Source: Topomyia yanbarensis (Eukaryota > Arthropoda > Insecta > Diptera > Culicidae). Taken from it: 64,000 bases of DNA. The stretch covers positions 744,001 through 808,000 of the forward strand of contig NC_080672.1 of assembly GCF_030247195.1 (NCBI RefSeq), read 5' to 3'. The notes below the pieces were generated by a model. The model did no database searches and had not been told where the DNA came from. It saw only the letters and a program-made list of their open reading frames with translations. The translations under genes and the position numbers were made by a program. Shown one piece after another: positions 20,886 to 30,755 of this stretch (positions within the stretch are counted from its first letter, which is position 1; each line of letters starts with the position of its first letter).

Positions 20886-21300
20886 GTGGTAAGCGTGACC
20901 GCCACCTATTCCAGTTGGCCTTGGCTCAATTCCGCCAAGGTCGTTGAGATTATTCTGAGGTGAAAAAATCTGTGGTCACGTCTTCCTTCGGAAGGGAAGT
21001 AAAAGCCGTTGGTCCCCGGTCTATGAGTTTGGTAGATCGATATCTAGTCCAGAGAGTGAAGTCGCCTCTCTGGCGTCGGTAAAGAAGAAGTAGATCCAAC
21101 TTCTATACTCTTACTAACGAAAATATCCTCTACCCGTGGTACTTGTGGAGTGCGCAGTAGTATACATGACCTCTAGCAAAAGCAAATATCGGACTAACCA
21201 TTCCTTCCCTTTCCTTCCGCGATCTACGTTCGGGCCTGGTCGGCACCGGTATTGATCAATAAACACTTTAGGATTACCAGGGGTTGCACATTGAAAGAAG
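20886..21300 (+). mobile_element. tRNA-derived SINE, probable
   Basis: The left part (GAGTGGTAAGCGTGACC, then GGCTCAATTCC at about 20932) resembles RNA polymerase III boxes A and B; the B box differs from GGTTCGANTCC at two positions. The body contains CTTCCTTCGGAAGGGAAG and GCCGTTGGTCCCCGGTC, which I associate with mosquito tRNA-related SINEs, though I cannot name the family. It sits inside the TTCATGA-rich repeat. The right end is not sharply defined. Confidence 0.55.
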
Positions 21301-21410
21301 TTTGGCTACTCCCAAGCATAATTATCTACTTATTCTCTGTGCAACTTCAGCAAGTCCAGATCGATAACGGAATAGCAGCCAGGGGTGGTCGCACAAGCTC
21401 AAACTCGTGA

Positions 21411-21915
21411 ACTATTTCACGAAAACGAATGGTAATTTGTGCCTATTATACTAGGGTTCATGAGCCGGTTCACGAATACATGAATAATATTTAATGATTT
21501 CGTGAATTATTTCATGGGCACGGATATCGGATCGTGACGGGATCATGAATAAGCTCACGAGGATTGAAAGGATTCATGAATAAAATTTCAAGTTTCGTGA
21601 AAAAGTTCACGAAATAATAGTCATAATATTTTGATTTTGTGAACTAATGTTCCAATATCGATAAAAAAAAATCATAATTCAACCTTCGGTTTTATGAATA
21701 ATGCTCATAAAGATGTGAACTAGTTCGCGTACTGAAAATCGAATTAGAAATAACTTGGCATAACTATGCGGTCGTTACTGAAGAGAAATTGAACATAATT
21801 ATAAAAGCCATGATTTTTGTTTATTGGCCTGTTTTCGTAACGTAAAAACGTGATTGTTCCAGAATTCATGGCACTATATTCACGATTTTGGGAACAATTT
21901 TTTTCTGTGTAGGAT
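21411..21915. repeat. TTCATGA-rich repeat, right portion (copy 1)
   Basis: About 440 bp align with 23957-24420: shared blocks include GGATTCATGAATAAAAT, TTGATTTTGTGAAC, CAACCTTYGGTTTTATGAATAA, GTTACTGARGRGAAATTGAACAT, and a terminal TTTTTTCYGTGTA. The terminal ...AAAAAATTTCTGTGTA-like end matches the start of the reversed copy at 63355 (CACGGAAAAAAATTGTTCCC), so this is the true end of the family. Confidence 0.75.
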
Positions 21916-22325
21916 CGCCCTTTTGTCATCCAAAGAAGACACACGTATAAAAATGGAACATAAGAAAAATTCGTCAGTTTGATTTCTGACGTCTTAGTAG
22001 CTCCTACGTTCCATGCCAGCTCAAATTCTTCGGTAGAAGTATTCTAATGATTTACAGGCGCGCCAGTTTCAAACACACAATGATCACACCCCACGCTCTC
22101 ATGTTCTTTAAATTATGTGTGGCGTGTTCACATAAATTCACCACGGCGCGCACTTCAAAGTGCACTGCGGTGTATACACTGGGGTGTACATTGGAGTGTA
22201 CTCCGTCGTTCGTGAAAATAATAATAATTATCGATCGCCTAATCTTTTTCTGTATAAACGGAACTCTATTCGAAGACAAGCAAATCAACGTAATAATCCC
22301 CGACAGTTTTGAAAATTTGTGAACA
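21916..22325. other. Spacer with GTGTAC-rich stretch
   Basis: Near 22165-22205 there is a short quasi-repeat built from GGTGTAYACTGGGGTGTACATTG-like units, and near 22139-22152 an ACGGCGCGCACTTC stretch. No gene is recognised. Confidence 0.4.
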
Positions 22326-22559
22326 CTAAGCGGAAGGAGAACGGATTACCAACTTCAATTCCTTAGTCCACGCAGGAAGCTTCGTAGCGAGTAATAACAC
22401 GCAACACGACGTCGAATATGAAAACGTCAAAGCCAAGATCCCCGTGCATATAACGAAAATTCGCATGGAGTAGCGGAAGCCGCCTCCAATGACATTTGGA
22501 GCAACTTTTTCTCTGGCATTCTCATTGGTGTTCGGGTGGTGCGAATGTAGCTGAACCAA
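22326..22559 (-). pseudogene. Possible membrane-protein fragment, tentative ionotropic-receptor-like
   Basis: The minus strand encodes a 77-codon open frame containing RYSMRIFVICTGILALTFSY, a hydrophobic segment, and LPAWTKELKLVIRSP. The order S.RI, hydrophobic helix, YS, then P...T.ELV.S resembles the first pore-side membrane helix of insect ionotropic receptors. The match is short and no ligand-binding or second channel helix is visible, so it is at best one exon or a pseudogene scrap, and may be chance. It ends just beside the ITmD37E element. Confidence 0.22.
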
Positions 22560-22694
22560 CCAGAACCATCTTACTTGACTTTAGGTATGTGCAAAGAACC
22601 CTGCATCTCGGACAGACGCCCACGTGCCAGTTCTATAACCAGACGGCACACTACGGTATGCCACGCGACAAAACAACTGCAGAAAATTCATCTA

Positions 22695-23955
22695 ACGGGT
22701 GTTCAATACAAAATGAGAAATTTTTCAGTGATATAGTTAAAAAACAAAACAAAAAATCCACAAATTCGGTATTTTTTATTAAAAACATAATGTTTATTCT
22801 TCAAAAAATCGTCAATGAATATTTGAGAAGGGGCCCTGTTCAGCCGTACGATGCAACTTAGTCGCTATCCTCTCACAAGAACGCTGGACGGCACTGACGT
22901 CCATCTTCCGGATACAATTCCGGATCCTGGTGGTAAACTACTTCGTATTCTTGGCCCACTAATTATTTTTGTACACTAGGGCACTGAGGGAGCCGAAAAA
23001 ATCCTCAATGGGGCGGCACTGGGGCAAGTTGGTCGGGTTCCTTTCTTTCGGCACGAACGATATCTTTTTCTGCTCAAGATACTCCAGCGTCTTCTTGGCG
23101 TCATGGGAAGACGCCTTGTCCGGCCAAAAGACGTACTTCCCATCCGCATGATGATCCTTTAAGAACGACAGAAGAATTTTTCTCAATACACTCCTCCTGG
23201 TACACTTGTTGATTGACGACCAGACCGCTCAGCATGAACCACGTCTTTGAAATCCCTCTGTCCGATATTGCGATGTACAGCTTAACTTTTTTTCAAATTT
23301 ATGCTTAAACATATATTTTACTTTGAGAAGTGTGGCCAACTTGTCTCTGGAATAGTAGCTGTCATTTCCTGGAATGTAGGTCTTCAAGAGCGGAAAGTAA
23401 CTTTTGTCGTCCAGCTCGAACGACGTCCCACGGTAGTTCTTCTTCATCCACTGGCACTGCAATTTTACAATCGCTATCTGCTCGTCCGTGTATTCGGGGA
23501 ACCGAATCATCTTCCGACAGATGATGTCCTCCAACTTGAGGGTTCGGTGAAACAGGGTATGGGGGCAGTGCTATTTTCGGCCGGCGTCACGCAAACTCGT
23601 TCCGTCCTGGTTGTCAACTTTTTCAACGCTTTCTTCTTCGTCTTTGTCATTATCTTCGCCCGACGGCCGCTACCGGTAAACTGTACTCGCGGGCACGTTA
23701 TCGTCTCGAAAGTGGTCTACCGTAAATTTTTTTCCCCGACGACCATGCGTTTCGTAAAACCATACAACACGCTCGCGGACTGCTTGCTGTTTCGACGCCA
23801 TCTTCGATTGAACTGACAGTACACGAGCGAAAAGAAACAGGCCACCCATTTCTAGGGGTCCAAAGAGAAATTCTCTTGGAGAGAAAAACATTACGCTCTT
23901 TACTTTAATTACAGAAAGGTACTGAAATCATTCTCATTTTTTATTGAACACCCGT
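22695..23955 (-). mobile_element. ITmD37E mariner-type transposon, 1261 bp
   Basis: The ends read ACGGGTGTTCAATA inward (22695 onward, and 23955 backward) followed by AAAATGAGAA-like sequence on both sides. TA flanks both edges (22693-22694 and 23956-23957), the target duplication of Tc1/mariner elements. The length and the minus-strand transposase remnant inside fit the family. Confidence 0.9.
22959..23801 (-). pseudogene. ITmD37E transposase pseudogene (DD37E)
   Basis: The probable start is the ATG at 23801 (MASKQQAVRERVV), followed by a helix-turn-helix-like N-terminus ending PASTVYR and a stop. Fragments then follow: SFELDDKSYFPLLKTYIPGN with the first catalytic Asp, KYMFKHKFEKK, and in another frame YIAISDRGISKTW and SGLVVNQQVYQEE; the last part has KDHHADGKYVFWPDKASSH with the second Asp and LPQCRPIEDFFG with the Glu. 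Exactly 37 residues separate the second Asp from the Glu, the hallmark of ITmD37E. Frameshifts lie in the A-run near 23290 and near 23180, and stops and shifts occur at 23530-23670. All three catalytic acids survive, but the protein cannot be made whole. Confidence 0.88.
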
Positions 23956-23956
23956 T

Positions 23957-24420
23957 ATTTCACGAACATGGATGTTGTATCGTGACTAATAAATTAGAAA
24001 TCATGAGTTATCTCACAAGGATTGAATGGATTCATGAATAAAATCCGAGTTTTATGAAAAAGTTCATGAGGAATTATCCAGGCTGTTTTGATTTTGTGAA
24101 CCAATGTTCCTAAATCTATGAATGAAATCATCAGTCAACCTTTGGTTTTATGAATAAGATCCATAAAACTGTGAACTAGTTGACCTACAGAAAAGCGATT
24201 TGGTAATAACATAACGGAAACCGTAACTGAAGTTCACAAAACAAAAACAAATATTTCCACTAATAAAAGCGTTATGCGGGCGTTACTGAGGGGAAATTGA
24301 ACATGATTGCCAAACGCATGATTTTTGTTCATGGCTCTGTTTTCGAAACCTAAAAACGTGATTGTTTCAGAATTAATGGCACTTTATTCCCGATTTAGGG
24401 AAACATTTTTTCCGTGTACA
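23957..24420. repeat. TTCATGA-rich repeat, copy 2
   Basis: Direct copy of 21475-21915, with the same ordered blocks and the same terminal TTTTTTCCGTGTA. It starts right at the TA of the ITmD37E element; the left part of the repeat is missing there, so the mariner abuts a truncated copy. Confidence 0.75.
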
Positions 24421-27400
24421 ACTAAAATGTTTGAAATGATGCAACTTCTTGAAGGCAAACCATCTCATAAAGTAGAAACTTTTCCTATATCATATATTTT
24501 TGTCAGTTATTTACCTTGTAATTTAATTTCAACTTCTAAGGTAATCTAAATGTTTTACTAGTTACAGAAATCAATAGAAATTTCTCGATACTCAATTGAA
24601 TTATTACTCACCAGTAAAACTGCGCACTGCCAGCAATGGTTGCTTGCGCTAAAAAATGACTGAGAAGCCAACTGAAACAGATGGTTAAAATACAGCACTG
24701 GGGTTGAGCTACCAAAACATTATTTTGGTGTCGAAACAGCCATACTAGTCCACTTGAAACAAACCCCCAATAAAAACATTTACACGAAAGCTAGACTTGG
24801 CATTGGTTCTAGTGAGAATAAACATCGACATGAAGCGATTGAAATTTTAGAATTTCGTTCTCCCTAGGTCGTCTAATGTATACAAACACATACATTCAAT
24901 GATATAGCCATCACGAATCATAGAAAATCTATCAACAAAAATAAAACATAGCAGATATTGGCCGATTGATTCCAGCCAACTACCCTTTCCGGTATCCGTG
25001 TACTATGCAGATATCCCTTGCCCACTTCAAAGTTCCCCGGACTCGTCTAGAATTGACTCGGGCAAGGCGCTTTAATCCGCACCTCGTTTCTAGTATCTAG
25101 TGTTTAGCCGCCTCCGGACGGTGAAGCGCGAGCCGATCTCTAGGATTCGTTGAATAACCTCTGGATTGCGGATTGGTGGCTATCTCCTTCCCAGCACTGT
25201 GTACAGCGATCATTCAACACCCAATTCAGAGGCACTTCGCAGCAACGCACGTCGGTCGGTCGGTCGGAACACAATTTCCTCGTTATACGGGTCTAGCGGG
25301 CAAACTCATCACCATCAGAGGCCGGGCCGTTTATTGCAACCGGAGTGGTTGGTGGGTGATTTGAAAAAAAAAAAAGAACTGTTCAAATGTTTGTTTATCT
25401 TTCGACTCCGATCAACGGCCGTTCTGCGTTCCCGGCGCGTTGAAAGCTGTTATTCGCGGGGATTTTATGTGCTGCTTGCGGACGGAAAGCTCTTTCAAGC
25501 AAAAGGCCAGCTCGTTGCGGTTGAACACGGCTCGTTTTCCGTAGTGGAGTATCTAAATGAGCAGCCGGAAATTGTGCACAGTAGCAGTTACTTCGTGAAA
25601 CGGATGTGAACCTTTTACTCAGTTAACTATTGGGTGTTTTCGACTGTATTTTGGATAATGATGGATGCTTCATTATTCCGGTGAAGTTTAACCTGTGAGT
25701 AATCACTTTTCAGAAACAGATAATTAGTGATTCAAATAAACACGCCTCATTTGATATTCTATGTATAATTTGGTTCGAATTTCTGTTTGAAAATATAATA
25801 AAGCAGTTTTTATTTGGAAACGCCTTTTATTTATGATACTACTTCGTTTTTATCAAACAATAAGGGTCAATGAAATTGCCCAAAAAAAGAAACAACGATT
25901 TGATTGTCAATTTGAATCATTGCTGTGCATCGAGAAAAACCCCGAATCGTGACCGGAGCGCAGTATTCAGCACGACAATGGTATCGTTCGTTTGGAGAAT
26001 CAAGTATCCATCCTACATAGGACAGAGCCCGTGGTAGAACTCTCCCGGATGATTGGCTATCCCGGAAGCTGCAGCCCAAGCAGACCCGGCGGCACAACAC
26101 AGAGAAAGAGCAGACAAATTTCAAACTGTGTTGTGTGGTTTCATGCTGTCGTTTGAAACATGCAAGGCACTCACCCCCTCCTTTTCGCCCTACACAAAAT
26201 TCAACTATGTAGGTACCAACCATCCAGTTGATTGTCGTTTGCTGATGTGGTGTGCAGGGTACTTCCGATCCAATGTGTTCTCGGTTCGGTGTAACATGTA
26301 TGTAAGTACACTGGTTATTTGCATTGGGAGTCCCTGGATGGATGCACGGTAGAGCGTTGGCAGTCCCGGGCGGAAGGTCAGTTCATACAAACAAATTCGT
26401 CTGTTGTTTTTGTTGTGGTCTTGCTTCGACAAGGGATTCGTTACATAGTTTGCCTCTGCGTACATGTTGACTGGAATGTAATGATGGTTGCAAATGGGAT
26501 CGGGTTATCTGGTTCAATCAAATGACGAAAAATGCGCAAATGTTGATGCTTCACATTTGAACAATTTTCCACTTGAATTTCGCTCATCTCACCATTTTTT
26601 AATTGAATGTTTTTAGGTTACACATTACGAATATCAATGATGACATAATGCAGTCGCAAAAATTGAACCTCAAATTTGATACATGAAACCTGAGACTTGG
26701 ATATCCGAATATAGAATAATGATCTCATGATCGTTGGCTACCCACATGTGTATTCTGACTCACCTTAAATCATCGATGAAAATCTAATGCATTTAACACG
26801 TGTAACCTTCGAGAAGGTTCCACCGCATAGGCGTGCGCAGCCTTTTCCATTAGGGGGGGCTAACGGCTTAAAAACATTCAGTTATGTTGAACCCCCATTA
26901 TCAGGTAGATTTCTGGTAAAGGTTCGATTGCAAAACAGTTATTTTATTTTGTTATTGAATTATATATTGGACGGTACTTTTTGAAACACATGTCAGAATG
27001 AAATATTCGATGTACGGCTCACTCTACTTCGTACCACAACGATGATCTCGAATGCGGATTTTTTGAGAAAGTCCGTTACGATTCATACCATATCCGTAGT
27101 TCCAATTCACAAATAAATTTGAAGTCATGAACTGTTGCTCTATTTTAAAATTATTGGTACCATAATGAAGATATTTTTTATTTATGCGAAAAGCTTTATT
27201 TTTACGGTGGCTAAAAAACGTTGTATTCTTAATTTTTTTTAGGGAAACATTCACAATTAATTTTGAAATTTTGTCGTAAGCTTGCTATTATAATCAAGAA
27301 CATCATTCCAAAATTGAAGATTGGTCTGTGATTTGGTTCACGAGATATCATGTTCACTGGAAACGATATCAAAATATTGACGTTCAATCACAAAAGCTGC

Positions 27401-27640
27401 AGTTTCAAGATTTTTCAATAAAAAATCATGTTTTTTTTGCAAGCGCATCATAAAATGAACTATTTGATATTCTAAAAACTGTTAAAACAAAAATAATATT
27501 AATTAAATACAAATGATTAGTGTAATAAGAAAGGCCATATCACACTGTTAGGTGGATACAATCATTTTTTTATGTGAATTTCGGATTCAGCGACCCAAAA
27601 TTTACTAAAACCCACTAAATATGCATTGTGGGTTTTTGCG
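24421..27640. other. Spacer; GC-richer tracts at 24990-25620 and 25900-26460
   Basis: No gene is recognised. The tract at 24990-25620 is GC-richer and includes a (GGTC)n run at 25253-25267 and a 147-codon open frame (25166-25609, plus) rich in Ser/Arg and a Lys run; no domain is seen. A second GC-richer tract at 25900-26460 likewise has open frames on both strands (118 and 99 codons) without motifs. A run of G after GTGCGCAGCC at 26832-26860 resembles the end of a short mobile element. Confidence 0.35.
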
Positions 27641-27644
27641 GTTT

Positions 27645-28170
27645 TTATTCGTCTCGAATGAAAATTTGAGCTTTGGGCTTGATACGTGCATTTAATTTCT
27701 GCACAAGCTGCTGATCAACACCTCTGGCTGCTTTTTTCCAGTATCTGGTCATTTAATTAGCATCCTTAGCCATGTTTCATTTTTTTATATTTATGGGATG
27801 TACAGATTTGGATTGGGTGGAATACCCGGCAGTTTGCAGAGTTCATCCTATTCTCAAGGACGTTGACGTCATTATCCCGGTACTGCTATTGCGCATTCTT
27901 ACTTACAGCTACTCGCCAAATCTGGCAAAAACTTGGGAGGGACCTAATTAATCACTAGATGTTTTTAATGCTATCGTAGATGTATAACTCGGTTCATATT
28001 GTAGGTTGTGATGAAAATCGGAGTCTTACAGCCATAACTGCAAATTTACTGCCAGATCATACACTTTTTCCGACAAACTTGTCTGCAACAACAATTTTAT
28101 ACTTCTTGGAAATTTGTGATCTTTGGTAACATAAAGCTTCTGTCCCGGAAGCTGTTTAAAATCAAATTTT
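27645..28170 (-). pseudogene. Tc1/mariner-type transposase relic (second family)
   Basis: On the minus strand from 28170 the frame reads FDFKQLPGQKLYVTKDHKFP, then degraded blocks including VCSKFAVMAVRLRF-like sequence, a MNSANCRVFHPIQ block near 27830, and a clear C-terminus with WKKAARGVDQQLVQKL and ARIKPKAQIFIRDE just before a stop at 27645. These match the C-terminal half of mariner-like transposases of the type with DFKQLPGQ after the first catalytic Asp. Where the catalytic Glu is expected (PIE) the copy has PIQ. Many stops and shifts. No inverted repeats were located with confidence. Confidence 0.7.
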
Positions 28171-29199
28171 CATTACCCTTTCAGATGCATTTATTGAATT
28201 TGTTCAGATCCTGACCATACATCTTTCAGACCCGCGATTTTGGCCATAACGTTTTGCTTTACGGTCCAGCTCGATTGCTTGATAGCCCTATATGAAAACG
28301 ATGACACCGCTTCGACAACACACCTTCAGGACAGCAGACAAACATTACATGAAATCTATTTGTACTGCACATATAAAGGTTTGGCCATTGTGATCATCAT
28401 ACTCGGGTTTTCTTTTCTTTTGTGCAGAATTAATTCTCTATTTTTCCATCGCGTGACAATTTATGAAAACATTAGTTTTTTTTTCAAAATTTTTGCATTT
28501 CATTGCAAATAAATTGCAGTCAAAAATTTACAAAACCGGTCACAAAAAGCACTATACTGGAAAGGAAGACTCATAACGATTCTACATTCGTAGAGTTTCA
28601 AATATTTCTAACTTGGATTTTTTTTTCTAATTTTTTAGAATTATGTTGGGAAAATTTTGTTAAAAAATTAGAGTGGATCTCAATATACGAGCTATTTCAA
28701 TTTTAATAGGCCGCCTGCTATAAAGCTGCCTTGTTTTAAAACCAATTAAATTTTTCCTGAACATTCAAAACTCAAGAATGTTTCAATGAAAAGTTTTACA
28801 ACTGAACACAAAAGCAAAACATAAATAAAATCAATAAAAAAGTAATATGAACTGAGCTCGAAAGGTAGAAAAATCCATAAAAAATGAGATATAAAAAAAA
28901 AACAAAAATATAAAATTGAATTTGAGTAATCAGATCAAAATATTTACGAAATATATTGTTTCTCTTTCTATCTCATCAGGATTTGGTAATGGATTATGGC
29001 CCACTGATTCTTTTCACTATTGGTTTTTAAGTTCAAAAATTAATTTTTATTTTACTTTAAAACTTTGTTAACTTCATTTTATGATATCAATTTTTTCAGT
29101 ATGTGAATTCTGACCTAGATTTTCACCTAAAATTACATTTTCAATTTAAAAAAAATCTATTTAAGGGAATTGGTGAATCTCTAATGGATTTATAAGAAA
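28171..29199. other. AT-rich spacer
   Basis: Very AT-rich with homopolymer runs; two short open frames (28240-28512 and 28503-28706) have no recognisable features. The sequence just before 29200 does not resemble the coding DNA that follows, placing the 5' end of the CR1-like element at about 29200. Confidence 0.45.
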
Positions 29200-29214
29200 A
29201 ATGATGACAAACAC

Positions 29215-30699
29215 ATGCAGCCAGCGATCATCAGTCGTCCCGGTCCTGTGTGTGGGATGGGTGAAAGGGTCTTCCAACCTGCCGCAAATGACAAGTATAC
29301 ATCTTTTCCGAACACTTCAAGCGCTGATGTATTCTTCGCTTCCAGTTTTTTGCCTTTTGCTCCGACATCTTGTTATCAGATGCCAACCATTTCTCTCGAC
29401 GACGACGATAGTCGTATTTTGGGACGCGACGCAGTTGATTCGGGATGCCTCGAATCCCTCACCACAGTCGACCAGGCGACCGTGAACCGTCCCGATATTG
29501 TTCGTGGGATTGAGGAAAGGATCTTCCTACACGGCAACATGGCTTCGCTCTCTGCTGTACCTGATCCGTCCTCCAACAACATCGAGGTTTACTACCAGAA
29601 TGTTGGTGGCTTAAATTCATCAACTGACAGCTATTTGCTTGCGACCACGGGTTGCTGTTACGACGTTATCGCCTTGACCGAGACGTGGCTCGACAACCGT
29701 ACTCTGTCTCGCCAGGTCTTTGGTTCAACATTCGATGTCTACCGCTGTGACCGCAATGCCCTCAACAGCCACAAGACATCAGGCGGTGGTGTGCTTATCG
29801 CCGTTCGCCGTGGTATAAAAGCCCGAGTGATCAACGATGACCGGTGGGCGAGCTCCGAGCAAGTGTGGATATCAGTGAAACTTGCCGATCGCAATCTGTT
29901 CCTGTGTGTTGTGTATTTTCCACCTGACAGAATTCGTGATTCCAGCCTGATCGATGTACATCTTTCCTCCGTTTCTTTTATCGCCTCGATCGCCGCATCG
30001 TCTGATGATATTGTTATACTGGGCGACTTCAATTTACCTGGCTTGACGCGGTGCCAGGCAAGTAATGGTTTTCTACGATTGGATATCGAAAAATCTGCGC
30101 TTATTAACAATGTCAGTTGTATTTTGGACAACTACAGCAGCGCAACTCTTCGGCAAATTAATAATGTCACTAACGAGAATGGACGTACATTGGACCACAG
30201 CTTTGTAAGTGCCCGGGACTGCGCTCCGTACTGCTGCACTGCACTGACTCCTTTAGTCAAGCAGGTGCGTCATCATCCCCCACTACATCTTGTATTCGCT
30301 GGTAACCTAGGAGTGAATTTTGAAGACGTCTTAAGCTCTATCGTCTACGATTTTAAAAACGCTGACTACGACAGCATCGTTAGCACGCTGTTGGATATAA
30401 ACTGGGACGAAAATATTAACAATGACGACGCGAACGAAGCAGCGATGACGTTTTCTAGAATTCTTAACTACCTTATCGACCGCCATGTACCAAAACGAAC
30501 AATTAGTACCGATGAACACCCTCCCTGGCAATCAACCGTCCTTAGACGTTTAAAATCTGCCAAACGAGCTGCATTTAAAAAATTCTCGAAGCATAAGACA
30601 CTTGCATTACGATATCACTACTTTCAACTCAACCACGAATACAAACAACAAAGCAGACGCGCCTTTTTAGACACCAGCGAAACGTCGAGCGTCAACTGA
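29215..30699 (+). CDS. Apurinic-type endonuclease part of CR1-like ORF2
   Basis: 494 codons. Residues 1-120 are an unconserved leader. The exonuclease-endonuclease-phosphatase fold follows: YYQNVGGL (Asn129), LTETWL (Glu156), GGGVLIAVRRG near 191-201, CVVYFPP near 234, and GDFN at 270-273 with its catalytic Asp and Asn. The final SDH box, normally Asp-His, reads RHHPPLHLVF near 352, so the Asp is missing. The domain nicks target DNA to prime reverse transcription. The frame ends in SETSSVN and a stop at 30699; the protein continues in another frame (RNVERQLKSKPKSFWKYV) from about 30680, so a one- or two-base indel near 30660-30680, next to a T run, breaks ORF2. Confidence 0.88.
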   Translation: MQPAIISRPGPVCGMGERVFQPAANDKYTSFPNTSSADVFFASSFLPFAPTSCYQMPTISLDDDDSRILGRDAVDSGCLESLTTVDQATVNRPDIVRGIEERIFLHGNMASLSAVPDPSSNNIEVYYQNVGGLNSSTDSYLLATTGCCYDVIALTETWLDNRTLSRQVFGSTFDVYRCDRNALNSHKTSGGGVLIAVRRGIKARVINDDRWASSEQVWISVKLADRNLFLCVVYFPPDRIRDSSLIDVHLSSVSFIASIAASSDDIVILGDFNLPGLTRCQASNGFLRLDIEKSALINNVSCILDNYSSATLRQINNVTNENGRTLDHSFVSARDCAPYCCTALTPLVKQVRHHPPLHLVFAGNLGVNFEDVLSSIVYDFKNADYDSIVSTLLDINWDENINNDDANEAAMTFSRILNYLIDRHVPKRTISTDEHPPWQSTVLRRLKSAKRAAFKKFSKHKTLALRYHYFQLNHEYKQQSRRAFLDTSETSSVN

Positions 30700-30755
30700 A
30701 ATCCAAGCCCAAGTCGTTCTGGAAGTATGTTTACGAGCAGCGAAAAGAACCTGGT

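Noticed and set aside
25166..25609. 147-codon open frame as a host exon
   Set aside because: Low-complexity Ser/Arg and a Lys run from a poly-A tract; no domain, and alternative frames are open as well.
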